64,000 bases of DNA, taken from Eubacterium limosum (GTDB lineage: Bacteria > Bacillota > Clostridia > Eubacteriales > Eubacteriaceae). Below are positions 34,478 to 42,907 of the stretch, piece after piece; within the stretch, counting starts at the first letter, position 1, and each line of letters opens with the position of its first letter. The notes below the pieces were generated by a model. It did no database searches and was not told the origin of the DNA. It saw only the letters and a program-made list of their open reading frames with translations. The DNA is taken from assembly GCF_000807675.2 (NCBI RefSeq), contig NZ_CP019962.1, positions 4,251,157 through 4,315,156 on the forward strand, in the 5' to 3' direction. The position numbers and the translations under genes are program-made.

Positions 34478-34590
34478 TGTCCACCGATGATGATGGATTT
34501 CCGTAGCAGCTGGCTGCCATTACCGTTTACCGGCTTCAGGCCCTTTAGTTTTGCGTCTCTGCCTTTCAACAGATTTGCCCTTTTTACGTT
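34478..34590 (-). ncRNA. Cyclic di-GMP-I (GEMM-I) riboswitch
   Basis: The minus strand reads GGGCAAATCTGTTGAAAGGC, then AGAGACGCAAAACTAAAGGG, CCTGAAGCC and ATGGCAGCCAGCTGC. GAAA, GACGCAAA, GGGCC and the GNCAGCCAG-like tetraloop receptor follow the class-I order. Together with the terminator it forms a leader for the M60/cohesin operon. The remainder of the 34372-34738 gap shows only a PhoU terminator. Confidence 0.82.
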
Positions 34591-34687
34591 TTAAAAACGT
34601 TATTAAATTAAAATCACTATAGACTATGTCTCATTATAACAGGCACGATTCTCCGCGTCAAGAATCATTGATTATTTTGCATTAAAA

Positions 34688-34722
34688 AGAAAAAGACCAG
34701 AGTAAAAAGCTACTCTGGTCAA
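34688..34722 (-). terminator. Terminator after phoU
   Basis: GACCAGAGTA and TACTCTGGTC form a 10-bp stem; on the minus strand it is followed by TTTTTCTTTTT. Confidence 0.85.
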
Positions 34723-34738
34723 AAATAAAAGCTAGAAC

Positions 34739-35416
34739 TTACTCGTCTTCAGGAATTGTGTTTAAATCATTAAAATCCATATAATTTCCGGTCACAATAA
34801 AATATACTGTTTCAAAAATATTGGTGGCATGATCGCCGATTCTCTCCAGATGACTCCCAATAAAGGAAAAACTCATGGCCTGAAGAGCCATCTCCGGATT
34901 TTTGTTGATTTCTGCAATACAGTCACTGTGCAGGGTATTGTTCAAACGGTCAATTTCATCCTCATACCGGATCACATCGTCCATTTTGCTGATATCCTCA
35001 TCAATATAAGCCTCTATACACATTTTCAGCTGGTCTTCCACCATCTTTGCCATCTGCGGAATATTATCAAGTTTTTTATAGTATTCCTCTTTGCGCAGAC
35101 AGATCACTTTTTGGCAGATATTAACCGCTAAATCCGCGATTCTCTCAAGATTTGTAATAATCTTATAGGTTGAAGAAAGCCTTCTCAAATCCCCTGCGAC
35201 CGGCTGCTGTCTTGCAATAACCTCACTGACAATCTGTTGAAGCTGAATTTCCTTTAAATCCACGATATCATCACGGCTGATAACACTTCTGGCCAGTTTT
35301 ACATTCTGTTCTTCCAGCGCTGTAATTGAATCGGACAGCATCCGTTCTGCCTGAGAAGACATCAGCAGAATTTCATTCTTAATGGTTTTTAATTCTTCAT
35401 TATAAACTTCTCTCAT
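34739..35416 (-). CDS. phoU: Phosphate transport regulatory protein PhoU
   Basis: A 225-residue protein of two three-helix bundles, with metal-binding-like E(R)xxD repeats: TNLERIADLAVN near residue 85 and SHLERIGDHATNIFE near 195. The start at 35416 has AAAGGAG seven bases upstream; the longer frame begins at 35434, overlapping the pstB stop. PhoU links Pst transporter status to the PhoR/PhoB-type sensor and limits phosphate uptake. It is the last gene of the pst operon. Confidence 0.93.
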   Translation of the reverse strand: MREVYNEELKTIKNEILLMSSQAERMLSDSITALEEQNVKLARSVISRDDIVDLKEIQLQQIVSEVIARQQPVAGDLRRLSSTYKIITNLERIADLAVNICQKVICLRKEEYYKKLDNIPQMAKMVEDQLKMCIEAYIDEDISKMDDVIRYEDEIDRLNNTLHSDCIAEINKNPEMALQAMSFSFIGSHLERIGDHATNIFETVYFIVTGNYMDFNDLNTIPEDE

Positions 35417-35430
35417 TATTCGCTCCTTTA

Positions 35431-36192
35431 TCAACCAAATCGTCCGGTAATGTAATCTTCAGTACGTTTATCTTCCGGATTCATAAAAATGGTGTTGGTT
35501 TCATTATACTCGATGATTTCTCCCATAAGGAAAAACGCAGTCCTGTCTGAGATTCTGGCCGCCTGCTGCATGGAGTGTGTTACGATAATAATGGTATAAT
35601 CCTTTTTAAGCTCCTCCATCAGGTCTTCAATTTTTGAAGTGGCAATAGGGTCAAGGGCAGAGGTTGGTTCATCCATCAGAATAACCTCTGGCTGCATGGC
35701 AATGGTTCGGGCAATGCAGAGACGCTGCTGCTGCCCGCCGGAAAGGCCAAGTGCCGACTTGCCCAGACGGTCGCTGACCTCATCCCACAGCGCAGCGCTC
35801 ACCAGGCTGTCATGGACAATTTTATCAAGTTTCTTCTTATCTTTCAAGCCCTGGCATTTTGGACCATAGGCGATATTGTCATAAATACTCATCGGGAATG
35901 GGTTAGGCTTCTGAAAAACCATGCCCACCTTTGTTCTGAGCTGGATAACATCCGTATCTTTTTCATAAATATTTTTGCCGTCAAAATTCAGCGTCCCCTC
36001 AATACGGACAGAGTCGATTAAATCATTCATACGGTTCAGGCAGCGTAAAAATGTGGATTTACCACAGCCGGAGGGACCGATAAAAGCAGTTACTTCATTC
36101 TCATAAATATCAATATTGATTTTCTTCAGGGCCTGAAAATCGCCGTAATATAAATCCAGATCCTTCACATCAAATTTTTTCTTCTTATCCAT
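35431..36192 (-). CDS. pstB: Phosphate ABC transporter ATP-binding protein
   Basis: A 253-residue ATPase with Walker [12 protein letters not shown], signature [13 protein letters not shown] and Walker [14 protein letters not shown], followed by H-loop VTHSMQQA. The ATPIAT-type stretch [11 protein letters not shown] and the [13 protein letters not shown] end are characteristic of PstB. It lies between pstA (11 bp gap) and phoU. It powers high-affinity phosphate import. Confidence 0.96.
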   Translation of the reverse strand: MDKKKKFDVKDLDLYYGDFQALKKINIDIYENEVTAFIGPSGCGKSTFLRCLNRMNDLIDSVRIEGTLNFDGKNIYEKDTDVIQLRTKVGMVFQKPNPFPMSIYDNIAYGPKCQGLKDKKKLDKIVHDSLVSAALWDEVSDRLGKSALGLSGGQQQRLCIARTIAMQPEVILMDEPTSALDPIATSKIEDLMEELKKDYTIIIVTHSMQQAARISDRTAFFLMGEIIEYNETNTIFMNPEDKRTEDYITGRFG

Positions 36193-36203
36193 TTTAACCT
36201 CGT

Positions 36204-37409
36204 CTATTTCTTATGGGCAACATCCAGCTTGTCTGCTGCCAGCCTCGATAAAATATTCAATACAATAACGATCAATACAATGACAATGCCAATGGCACAG
36301 GCCAGCTCAATGTTTCCCTCTTCCTTAGCCACATAGTAAGCCTGAACCGTCAGTGTGCTTCCCGGTGAAAACAACGTTCCTGGAATCTGCGCAACGGTCC
36401 CCGCCGTCAGCAGCAGCGCTGCCGATTCGCCGATTACCCGGCCAATACTCAGGAGCACCGCAGTCACAATACCAGGAACCGCCGAAGGCAGCACTACTTT
36501 AAACACTGTCTGAAGCTTGGTTGCGCCAAGAGCCAGTGAACCTTCACGATAGCTGATTGGAACAGTTTTAAGGGCTTCTTCCGTGCTTCTTATAATAACC
36601 GGAAGCAGAATAATCGCCACCGTTAAACTGCCTGACAGTAAGGATATCTGAAATTTCAGTGCGACAACGAAAAACGCCATCCCAAAGAGACCAAAGATAA
36701 TCGACGGAATACCCGAGAGACACTCTGTGGCAAACCGGATCGCGTTGACCAGTCTGCCTGGCTTGGCATATTCGGTCATGTATATGGCCGCCAAAATACC
36801 GATTGGCAGCGCAATGATCAGTGACAGGAACACCATATACAGTGTGGTGATAATATTGCTGAAAATACCACCGCCTGGGTTGACCACCTTCAGCTTGAGC
36901 GTACTGCCGCCATCGTCGATCAGCTGGGCGATTTCCTGCAGTGATAAATCCGTCACGTCGGTGCCATCCACGCTCTCAAGCACATAATCTGTTTTGACCG
37001 CTGTGCCCTTACCCGTTGTATCCTTCGTGGCATTTAAGCTCGAGTCTTTTTCGATATAACTGAAAACCACCTGTTTGTGCTGTTCATTTCTCTTTGAATA
37101 GTCGACCTTCATAATAGCCGCCCCTAAAGACTCGATATAAAGCGGCTCGCCATCCGGCGTTTCATACTTTTTATAGTAATCCGATTTTGACAAAAGATCC
37201 GCTTCATTGATCGAGAGAGGAACCTCTTTTTTTTCTGCCATCTGATAGCCGACCTTATCATTAAAATCGCGGGTGATAAAGTTCCAGTCCACCATACCAA
37301 TCCCTTTTACAAAGATAAAGCCAATGATAAATAATAAAATACCAAGAGTAATGGCTGTGGCAGCGTAAATAATTCCCTTTACGCAATTGTCTTTTACTTT
37401 TCTGCTCAT
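36204..37409 (-). CDS. pstA: Phosphate ABC transporter permease PstA with PDZ-like insert
   Basis: A 401-residue permease, ~110 longer than the usual ~290. The transport core begins near residue 185 ([20 protein letters not shown]) with the EAA loop [15 protein letters not shown]. The extra stretch between the first membrane helix and the core, about residues 45-180, includes [20 protein letters not shown] and [14 protein letters not shown]. It reads like an extracellular PDZ-type domain. It follows pstC by 5 bp. The insert may touch the binding protein or phosphate; that is inference. Confidence 0.92.
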   Translation of the reverse strand: MSRKVKDNCVKGIIYAATAITLGILLFIIGFIFVKGIGMVDWNFITRDFNDKVGYQMAEKKEVPLSINEADLLSKSDYYKKYETPDGEPLYIESLGAAIMKVDYSKRNEQHKQVVFSYIEKDSSLNATKDTTGKGTAVKTDYVLESVDGTDVTDLSLQEIAQLIDDGGSTLKLKVVNPGGGIFSNIITTLYMVFLSLIIALPIGILAAIYMTEYAKPGRLVNAIRFATECLSGIPSIIFGLFGMAFFVVALKFQISLLSGSLTVAIILLPVIIRSTEEALKTVPISYREGSLALGATKLQTVFKVVLPSAVPGIVTAVLLSIGRVIGESAALLLTAGTVAQIPGTLFSPGSTLTVQAYYVAKEEGNIELACAIGIVIVLIVIVLNILSRLAADKLDVAHKK

Positions 37410-37414
37410 GCTCC

Positions 37415-38296
37415 TCAGCCTCCAATTTTTGATTCGACAAATTTATTAACGATAAAATTGATGATCATAATAAATACAAACAGAACCACACCGGTGGAGA
37501 ACAGAAGCTGCTGATGTACCCCAGAAGCATAGCCCATTTCAAGGGCAATATTGGTGGTTAATGGCCTGATCTGGTCAAAGAGGCTGGTGGGAATACCGGC
37601 GATAGGATTACCGCATACCAGCATAACCGCCATGGTCTCACCAATCGCCCGTCCGATGCCCAAAATAATACCTGTGATAATACCCGATCTGGCTGCTGGG
37701 ATAATCACCTTGAAAATGGTCTGGATCTTAGACGCGCCCAGGGCCAGGGAACCCTCGCGGTACGCGTCAGGGACCGCGGATATGGAGGTTTCAGAGATGC
37801 TGACCACCGTCGGCAGGATCATGACGGCCAAGACAATGATCGTCGCTAAAAGGGATTCACCCTGGGCCATAGGCGAAATTTTCAGCACATAGGGCACAAT
37901 GATCCCAAGGCCAAAAACACCGTACAGCACTGAGGGAATACCAGCCAGCAGCTCAACGGCAAACCGGACTATTTTTCCAATCCGTGTGCCTGCCAGCTCT
38001 GAGATAAACACAGCCGTCAGCAGCGCGATGGGTACACCAATGACAATGGCCCCCAGGGTCGCGTAAACTGAGCCGACAATCATGTAAAAAATACCATACA
38101 TATCTGATCCAGGCCGCCATTCTGTCCCTGAAATGAACTTCCAGAAGGAGTAAGAGCCGTTAACAAAAGGCTCCAGCCCATTGACAAATACATAGATGGT
38201 AATGGTAACGACGCTGATGATCGATACAAGGGCGCAAAGTAAAAAAATCTTTTCAACAACTTTCTCGCCTACTTTGGTTTGTTTCTTTTCTTCCAA
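37415..38296 (-). CDS. pstC: Phosphate ABC transporter permease PstC
   Basis: A 293-residue permease with six membrane segments and the EAA loop [42 protein letters not shown] after the first helix is typical of PstC. It pairs with PstA to form the channel for phosphate delivered by PstS. It lies in the order pstS-pstC-pstA-pstB-phoU. Confidence 0.95.
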   Translation of the reverse strand: MEEKKQTKVGEKVVEKIFLLCALVSIISVVTITIYVFVNGLEPFVNGSYSFWKFISGTEWRPGSDMYGIFYMIVGSVYATLGAIVIGVPIALLTAVFISELAGTRIGKIVRFAVELLAGIPSVLYGVFGLGIIVPYVLKISPMAQGESLLATIIVLAVMILPTVVSISETSISAVPDAYREGSLALGASKIQTIFKVIIPAARSGIITGIILGIGRAIGETMAVMLVCGNPIAGIPTSLFDQIRPLTTNIALEMGYASGVHQQLLFSTGVVLFVFIMIINFIVNKFVESKIGG

Positions 38297-38343
38297 GTAA
38301 ATGATCTCACTTTCTTAAAGAATTTTATTTTAAAAGCAGAATC

Positions 38344-39180
38344 CTATCTCACGCTGATTCCGCCATTTTTTTCTACAATGGTCTGTCCCTCGTCTGTCAT
38401 AATAAAATCAAGAAAAGCTCTGGTCTGCGGTGTGAGGTTTTTTTCATTATAAAGCGCTAAAAATGGCCGTGACAGGCCATAGCTTTCATTTAGCACATTT
38501 TCCATGGTCGCCTCCACCCCGTCTACCCTGAGTGGTTTGACAGAGCGGTCCACAAAGGTAATGGACACATAGCCGATGGCATTGGGATTTGCCGAGACTG
38601 TGGACTGGACATTGCCGTTGCCCTCCTTGACTGTAGCGCTGGGCTTCAGCTGTTCTGTAAAATCCAGAAGCTCTTCCACCGCGGTTCGTGTTCCGGCGCC
38701 GTCTTCTCTCGATACCACCGCTATGGGGCGGTCTTCACCGCCGACTTCCTTCCAGTTAGTAATCTTCCCGGTGTAAATCGCCTTAATCTGATCTTTGGTC
38801 AAATCTTCTACAGAGTTTTCGTCATTGACGATCACTGCGATGCCGTCATAGGCAAATACCAGCTCAGTCAGATCTGTCTTTTCTGACTCCTTTAGCTCTC
38901 TGGAAGCGCAACCAAAGGAATATGTCCCATTCGCAGCGTTTTTAATGCCATCTGAAGAACCAGTGCCGCTGTAGGTAAATTTTACCGCCGGATGCAGTGC
39001 CCCAAATTCCGCGCCCTCGGCGTCTATAATTTTTTGAACAGAGGTGGAGCCCCCGCCGTTTATCTCTCCTGAAATTTCGCTTGAATAGGCAGGCAGTTCC
39101 TCATTGCCGCAGCCAGAAAACGAAAAAGACAGCAGAACCAGCACTGTCAATGCCGCGATCCAAGACAAAGATCTTTTCAT
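38344..39180 (-). CDS. pstS: Phosphate-binding lipoprotein PstS
   Basis: A 278-residue lipoprotein. The signal peptide ends FSFSGCGNEE, with the lipobox Cys at residue 24. The phosphate-binding loops GGGSTSVQKI (around 43) and SREDGAGTRTAVEEL (around 160) are conserved. TYSGTGSSDGIKNAANG provides further ligands. It is the first gene of the operon, preceded by Pho-box-like repeats. Confidence 0.95.
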   Translation of the reverse strand: MKRSLSWIAALTVLVLLSFSFSGCGNEELPAYSSEISGEINGGGSTSVQKIIDAEGAEFGALHPAVKFTYSGTGSSDGIKNAANGTYSFGCASRELKESEKTDLTELVFAYDGIAVIVNDENSVEDLTKDQIKAIYTGKITNWKEVGGEDRPIAVVSREDGAGTRTAVEELLDFTEQLKPSATVKEGNGNVQSTVSANPNAIGYVSITFVDRSVKPLRVDGVEATMENVLNESYGLSRPFLALYNEKNLTPQTRAFLDFIMTDEGQTIVEKNGGISVR

Positions 39181-39262
39181 TATTCATTCTCCTTCATGAT
39201 TAACCTAAATTTAACATTACGGTAATCATATCAAAGAAAGCCGCCGGATTCGTGCAGAGAAT

Positions 39263-39290
39263 GTTAAACCAATGTTAAATTCAGGTTAAA
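39263..39290 (-). promoter_or_regulatory. Pho-box-like array upstream of pstS
   Basis: GTTAAA occurs at 39263, 39274 and 39285, exactly 11 bp apart; on the minus strand the repeats read TTTAAC. TTTAAC and TTAACC also occur near 39200. Such TT(A/T)ACA-like repeats at 11-bp spacing are the PhoP binding pattern in Firmicutes. The rest of the 39181-39540 gap holds only a terminator. Confidence 0.65.
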
Positions 39291-39499
39291 TCGCACCACT
39301 TACACTCCGGTTTATCACACGCTGTATTTTGCCTTAAATCTTTTTTTATCTGATCAGAATCTTGTTTTTCTGTTCAGGACTCTTCAATTATAGCGAACCC
39401 ATGTTAAGAGCGTATTACGAACAAGTTAAGGCTCAAAAATGTCACGTTTTCATAAAACTTTTTTGATTTGACACCATATTTCCTTTATACCCAAAAAAT

Positions 39500-39536
39500 A
39501 AAAAAGCCCATTGGAAATCTCCAATGGGCTGTAAGG
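39500..39536 (-). terminator. Terminator after the cytidylate-kinase-like gene
   Basis: AGCCCATTGGA and TCCAATGGGCT pair around AATC, followed by TTTTTTA on the minus strand. Confidence 0.85.
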
Positions 39537-39540
39537 TTTT

Positions 39541-40182
39541 TTAACCTCTTGCCTTTTTTCGTATATTTCGTTTTTCAATGAAAGATTTGATAATATCCAC
39601 ACAGCTGTCTTCGCCTAAAGCGCCGCTGTTCAGGCACAGGTCATAGTTATCTGCCTGTCCCCATTTTTTGTCTGAATAATAGCTGTAGTAATTGCTTCGT
39701 CTTTTGTCAATCTTTTTAACCGTCTCCTCAGCCTTCTTCAGATTCAAATCATAGATTTTAGATACCTGATTAACCCGCTCCTCAAAATCCCGGTGAATAA
39801 AGACATCCACAGTATCCTCATCATCCCTGAGAACATAATTTGCGCAGCGCCCCACAATAACACAGGAGCCTTCGGCCGCAAATTTACGGATCACATCAGA
39901 CTGGGCTAAAAACAAACGGTCGGTCATTGGCAACTCGACAGTTGGTGAAAAATGTCCGGCGCCAAAGAACGAACTGGTGGCAATGGAGTACAGCAGGGAA
40001 TTGGTTGGAGTTTCTTCCAGGTCCTTAACCATTTCCGGATTAATACCGCTTTCCTTAGCGCCTTCGTCAATAAGCTCCTGATCATAAAACGGAATTTCCA
40101 GTGCTTTTGCCAGTTTCTTTCCGATGTTTCTTCCTCCGCTGCCAAACTGACGGGCAATGGTTATAATAATACGTTCACTCAT
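39541..40182 (-). CDS. Cytidylate kinase-like family protein
   Basis: A 213-residue P-loop kinase. It opens with RIIITIARQFGSGGRNIGKK, where the nucleotide loop is a GSGG form typical of the family that NCBI labels cytidylate-kinase-like. EIPFYDQELIDEGAKESG and VIVGRCANYVLRD follow. True Cmk proteins differ, so the natural substrate is unknown. It lies 14 bp after the MATE gene. Confidence 0.85.
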   Translation of the reverse strand: MSERIIITIARQFGSGGRNIGKKLAKALEIPFYDQELIDEGAKESGINPEMVKDLEETPTNSLLYSIATSSFFGAGHFSPTVELPMTDRLFLAQSDVIRKFAAEGSCVIVGRCANYVLRDDEDTVDVFIHRDFEERVNQVSKIYDLNLKKAEETVKKIDKRRSNYYSYYSDKKWGQADNYDLCLNSGALGEDSCVDIIKSFIEKRNIRKKARG

Positions 40183-40196
40183 GTCTGCTTCCCCCT

Positions 40197-41609
40197 TTAT
40201 TCATTGGTTTCTAACTCTAGTTTACCTGTTTTTGCCAATAAATTCAAGTGTTTCATTTCAAACATGACTAAAACCAAGGCTAACAAAAAGGCCATGGCAT
40301 CTGCAATCGGTCCTGCGTATAGGGCGCCGGTGACACCCGTAAAGGCAGGAAGAATGATAAACAGCGGTATCAGAAAAAGAATCTGCCTTGACAGCGAAAT
40401 CAAAGTAGCCTTTAGCGGTTTACCGATGGCCTGGAAAAAGATCGAGGTGACCATCTGAAAACCGTTTAAAAAGCAGACAGCCAGAAAAACGCGAAAGGTC
40501 CTGAGTGCAAAATCATTATACAATGCGTCCTCCTGTCCAAAAATATTGACAATGCCCTGTGTGCAGAATTGAAACAGCAAAAATCCGATACAGGCAAACA
40601 CCGTCGCGATTCCCGCAGACATAAAAAAGGTTTTCTTCACACGATCGTAATTCTGCGCTCCGTAATTATAGCCGATGATCGGCTGTGAGCCAACGCCGAT
40701 TCCAATAAGGATAGACATCAGAATCTGGTTTACCTTCATGACAATGCCAATGGCAGATAAAGGGATCTCCGCGCCATATGGTGACATTGCCCCGTAATAT
40801 GCCAGTACATTGTTGGTCACAATGACAACGACCGTAACTGCCAGCTGGTTTACACAGCTTGAAATGCCAAGTGAACAGACCATTTTACAGATTTTTCCTT
40901 TTAATTTCAGATACTCTTTTTTTAAAGCAATATTCTTAAAACGCACCAGATAAAACATCGTAATGACAAAGGTGGCGATCTGTCCAAGAATAGTCGCAAA
41001 AGCAGCCCCCGAAACGCCCCATCCAAAGATAAAAATAAATATTGGATCCAGAATGGTGTTGATAATAGCGCCTACAATCATAGCGGCCATCGAAAAACGA
41101 GGACTTCCATCTGCGCGAACAACTGAATTCAACCCAGCGCCCACCAGTACGAAGGGCAGACCAATAATAATAACACGTGTATAGGCTTCAGCATAGGGAA
41201 AAACAGTTTCCGTTGCACCAAACAGATGAAGCATCGGTTTTAACAGGAGCATCCCAAAAATAAAAAAAAGAATTCCAGCAATCGTCAGCATGGTAATCGT
41301 GTTTCCCACACCTCTGGCAGCTTCCTCATTTTTCCCCTCGCCCAGTTTCAGGCTAAAATAAGCCGCACACCCGTCGCCAATGAGCAATGCGATGGCTAAA
41401 GAGATGGTTACCAATGGAAAAGCTACATTTGTGGCGGCATTTCCAAGGTAGCCTACCCCCTGTCCAATAAATATCTGGTCAACAATGTTATAAAGTGCAT
41501 TGACAAGCATTGACACAACGCAGGGCACTGCAAACTTAGCGATAAGCTTTCCAATTCGCTCAGTCGCAAAATACGAACTATCTTGTTTTTTAATCATTTC
41601 TTCCGACAT
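40197..41609 (-). CDS. MATE-family efflux transporter
   Basis: A 470-residue carrier with twelve membrane segments, started at the ATG at 41609 behind GAGAGGAG; a longer frame to 41657 lacks a good site. ALYNIVDQIFIGQGVGYLGN and GIGVGSQPIIGYNYGAQNYD are characteristic of MATE exporters of the Na+- or H+-driven MepA-like group. It would export cationic drugs or metabolites. Confidence 0.9.
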   Translation of the reverse strand: MSEEMIKKQDSSYFATERIGKLIAKFAVPCVVSMLVNALYNIVDQIFIGQGVGYLGNAATNVAFPLVTISLAIALLIGDGCAAYFSLKLGEGKNEEAARGVGNTITMLTIAGILFFIFGMLLLKPMLHLFGATETVFPYAEAYTRVIIIGLPFVLVGAGLNSVVRADGSPRFSMAAMIVGAIINTILDPIFIFIFGWGVSGAAFATILGQIATFVITMFYLVRFKNIALKKEYLKLKGKICKMVCSLGISSCVNQLAVTVVVIVTNNVLAYYGAMSPYGAEIPLSAIGIVMKVNQILMSILIGIGVGSQPIIGYNYGAQNYDRVKKTFFMSAGIATVFACIGFLLFQFCTQGIVNIFGQEDALYNDFALRTFRVFLAVCFLNGFQMVTSIFFQAIGKPLKATLISLSRQILFLIPLFIILPAFTGVTGALYAGPIADAMAFLLALVLVMFEMKHLNLLAKTGKLELETNE

Positions 41610-41708
41610 ATTCTCTCCTCTCTTCTTTATTAAGTAAAACTCAATCAATAGTTTCACACGAAACTAATTATAAATTTAAACCCGTTTAATGTCAATGAAA
41701 AATAAAAA

Positions 41709-41729
41709 AATCCGTCGCAATGACGGATT
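41709..41729 (-). terminator. Terminator stem, outer copy flanking repeat element 3
   Basis: AATCCGTC and GACGGATT pair around GCAAT, with TTTTTTTATT after the stem on the minus strand. Related sequence recurs at 41963-41982 on the other side of the element. Confidence 0.75.
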
Positions 41730-41735
41730 CAGCGC

Positions 41736-41956
41736 ATCAAAAAACTTCAAGAGACGGAGCCTTTTACCTAAGGAAAAAAAGAGTCCTGCGGGCACTGCCT
41801 TTAAACTTGTATCTTCTTTAATAAAGTAGACGTTTGATCCCTCCAGTGTCCGGCATTTCCGGTAAAAAGTATGATTCCCGGCCGTTTACCGCAGCGCTTG
41901 GACCTTTTTCTTATCTGGATAAAAGGCGTAGTCTCGGCCTGCGCCACTTCTTTGGC
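41736..41956. mobile_element. Repeat element copy 3 (~220-bp MITE-like, terminator-associated)
   Basis: The copy begins ATCAAAAAACTTCAAGAGAC and ends TAGTCTCGGCCTGCGCCACT followed by TCTTTGGCA. Blocks GTCCTGCGGGCAC, GTCCGGC, GATTCCCGGCCGTTTACC and CTTATCTGGATAAAAGGC correspond to copies 1 and 2. It lies between the flavin reductase stop (41994) and the terminator at 41709. This 41610-41993 stretch contains no gene. Confidence 0.82.
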
Positions 41957-41993
41957 AAATTGAATCCGTCATCATGACAGATCTATCATTTTC

Positions 41994-42731
41994 TTACCGT
42001 GTTGCCCGGTAATATGCATAGGTCATTGGCTCTGCTTTATGAAAAGCCTCGCCGCCGACAACTTTACCGATAAACATATTGTGTGTTCCGAGGTCAACCG
42101 TTTTTTCTACCTCCAGCTCAATGAAGCATAGGGTATTTGGCAAACCAGGGCAACCTGTTTTTTCACCTGTAATATAAGAAACATCTTTAAATTTATCTAC
42201 GGTGTGCCCACTCTGAAAACCAAAATGCGTTACCAGATCATGGTTATTCTGACCAAGAACAGAAACGCCGAACACGCCGGATTTTTCGATCATTTCAGCT
42301 GTGCGGGTTCCTTTGTTGATGCATACACAGCCGCGCAGCGGCGTGTCTGTAATCTGAATGAAGCTGTTCGAGGTCATACCGTTAATTTTGTCCCCGTCCT
42401 TTGAAGAAATGATATACAATCCATAGCTGACATTAAACAGCAGGCTTTGCAGCTTATCCTTTTCTTCCTTAGAAAGGCCATCCTCGGGCTCATCCTCTAC
42501 CAGCACAAATTTATCCGGTCCCACACCACAGATCGGGCATTTTTCCGGCGGTGTATCGCCCTCATGAATGTAATTGCAGACTGTGCAGCGCCATCTTTTA
42601 GGCTTTTCTTCTTCGATTAATTCAAACTTATCCGGTCCCACACCACAGATCGGACACTCTGCCGGCGGAGTATCACCTTCATGAATATAACCGCAGACCG
42701 TACATCTCCATTTTTTCAAAGTATTCACCAC
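41994..42731 (-). CDS. Flavin reductase with two N-terminal rubredoxin-like domains
   Basis: A 245-residue redox protein. Two short rubredoxin-like repeats bind one iron each, with ligands Cys10/13/26/29 and Cys49/52/65/68 (CTVCGYIHEGDTPP and CPICGVGPDKF in both). A flavin reductase-like FMN-binding domain follows from about residue 95 (LLFNVSYGLYIISSKDGDKI, NGMTSNSFIQITDTPLRG). This resembles Hrb of Moorella, where flavin reductase and rubredoxin transfer electrons from NAD(P)H to flavodiiron proteins for oxygen or NO detoxification. Here the rubredoxin parts are doubled and N-terminal. It is a single-gene unit. Confidence 0.87.
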   Translation of the reverse strand: MVNTLKKWRCTVCGYIHEGDTPPAECPICGVGPDKFELIEEEKPKRWRCTVCNYIHEGDTPPEKCPICGVGPDKFVLVEDEPEDGLSKEEKDKLQSLLFNVSYGLYIISSKDGDKINGMTSNSFIQITDTPLRGCVCINKGTRTAEMIEKSGVFGVSVLGQNNHDLVTHFGFQSGHTVDKFKDVSYITGEKTGCPGLPNTLCFIELEVEKTVDLGTHNMFIGKVVGGEAFHKAEPMTYAYYRATR

Positions 42732-42872
42732 TTTCTTTTAATTTTCTACTCTCAATAATAAAACATTTTAGAATAATTTTAATTTAAAAAACAGTCTTTG
42801 TCAATTCTATTATATACCCATTTTTACTTTTTATAAACAAACAACGAAATATTCTCATGTTTTTCCATTTAA

Positions 42873-42906
42873 AAAAGAGCCTCATTAAAGAATGAGGCTT
42901 TTTCCG
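42873..42906 (-). terminator. Terminator of the branched-chain amino acid operon
   Basis: GAGCCTCATT and AATGAGGCTT pair around AAAG, and on the minus strand a run of T follows. It directly follows ilvB. Confidence 0.85.
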
Positions 42907-42907
42907 A

